Shown: piece after piece, positions 63,788 to 64,000 of the stretch | How positions within the stretch are numbered: position 1 is the stretch's first letter | Layout: each line of letters starts with the position of its first letter | Assembly: GCA_026018925.1 (NCBI GenBank) | Contig: JAKSZU010000020.1 | Location: forward strand, 42,129,102 to 42,193,101 | DNA: 64,000 nt | Direction of reading: 5' to 3' | Origin: Tupaia tana | Lineage: Eukaryota; Chordata; Mammalia; Scandentia; Tupaiidae | The notes under the pieces: model-generated | Seen by the model: only the letters and a program-made list of their open reading frames with translations | Told to the model about the DNA's origin: nothing | The model's database searches: none | Made by a program: the position numbers and the translations under genes

Positions 63788-64000
63788 AAACGGTAACAGG
63801 CCCAGACAGCTCTGGGCCCTTGACAGTGGGTGCTCCATCCTGTCCCAGGCATGGTGTTTTCATGATGCACAGTAAACCTTCTTATCTCTTAGAGGAAAGC
63901 ACAGACGTTCTTTTGCTGATTTCTTCCAGGAATAGACTTGTCCTTTTCTTGAACCCATTGCTGATCTAAGCCTATGAAGCTCACCTCTAACCTGCGAGCC

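Larger units (their letters stand above)
61646..64000 (+). other. MCCC1: MCCC1 intron 1 (partial)
   Basis: Runs off the window. Contains the rest of the CpG island, a MIR-like fragment near 62380-62470, one young SINE (62778-63043) and a 20-bp tandem repeat (63691-63787). I searched for the second MCCC1 exon by its expected coding content and did not find it. Confidence 0.7.

Overview
The window is nuclear DNA of a placental mammal. It has spliced exons with GT-AG borders, long introns full of retrotransposons, CpG-rich promoters and minisatellites, and no prokaryotic gene organisation. Two protein-coding genes can be read with confidence, both on the + strand. LAMP3 (DC-LAMP, CD208) is complete at roughly 13.3-49.0 kb. 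The promoter and first coding exon of MCCC1 lie at 61.2-61.65 kb. This matches the mammalian gene order MCF2L2 - LAMP3 - MCCC1. The first 13 kb should therefore be the interval between the end of MCF2L2 and LAMP3, but I cannot identify MCF2L2 exons with confidence.

LAMP3 layout: exon 1 13346-13394 (signal peptide start), exon 2 20090-20808 (mucin-like stem), exon 3 22728-22856, exon 4 35266-35323 and exon 5 39305-39475 (membrane-proximal LAMP domain), and the usual last exon 47173-47306 (transmembrane helix and tail). The joined frame is open and encodes 419 residues. The main discovery candidate is a second, fully intact, phase-compatible terminal coding exon at 42254-42393, in intron 5. It supplies its own copy of the last LAMP-domain cysteine, a different transmembrane helix and a different tail that still ends in a GYxx-phi lysosomal sorting signal. 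This is the arrangement known for LAMP2 (exons 9A/9B/9C), here seen in LAMP3. It would give a 421-residue isoform.

The repeat landscape is dominated by about 60 copies of a tRNA-derived SINE group: a long form of about 260 bp and a short form of about 140-220 bp. Many copies are nearly identical, CpG-rich and flanked by clear target-site duplications, and several are nested. I do not recognise the family as Alu, B1/B2, CAN, ERE, VES or the hedgehog and shrew SINEs. Two degraded 7SL-like (Alu/B1-type) copies hint at Euarchontoglires. A non-primate, non-murid member such as a tree shrew is a guess only. Old L1, L2 and MIR fragments, a decayed antisense gamma-type endogenous retrovirus (about 31.4-34.6 kb) and a dead TMA7 retrocopy (10.7-11.1 kb) are also present.

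Tandem arrays are prominent: a 34/39-bp array in LAMP3 intron 1 (14.5-15.06 kb), a minisatellite grown from a SINE 3' end in intron 3 (23.58-23.9 kb), a 55-bp array of about 28 units (51.4-52.96 kb) and a 43-bp array of about 23 units (56.3-57.3 kb). A CpG-rich block at 6.15-7.02 kb stops abruptly at a 740-bp T/A-rich tract. Most long open frames in the window are translations of SINEs or minisatellites and are not genes.
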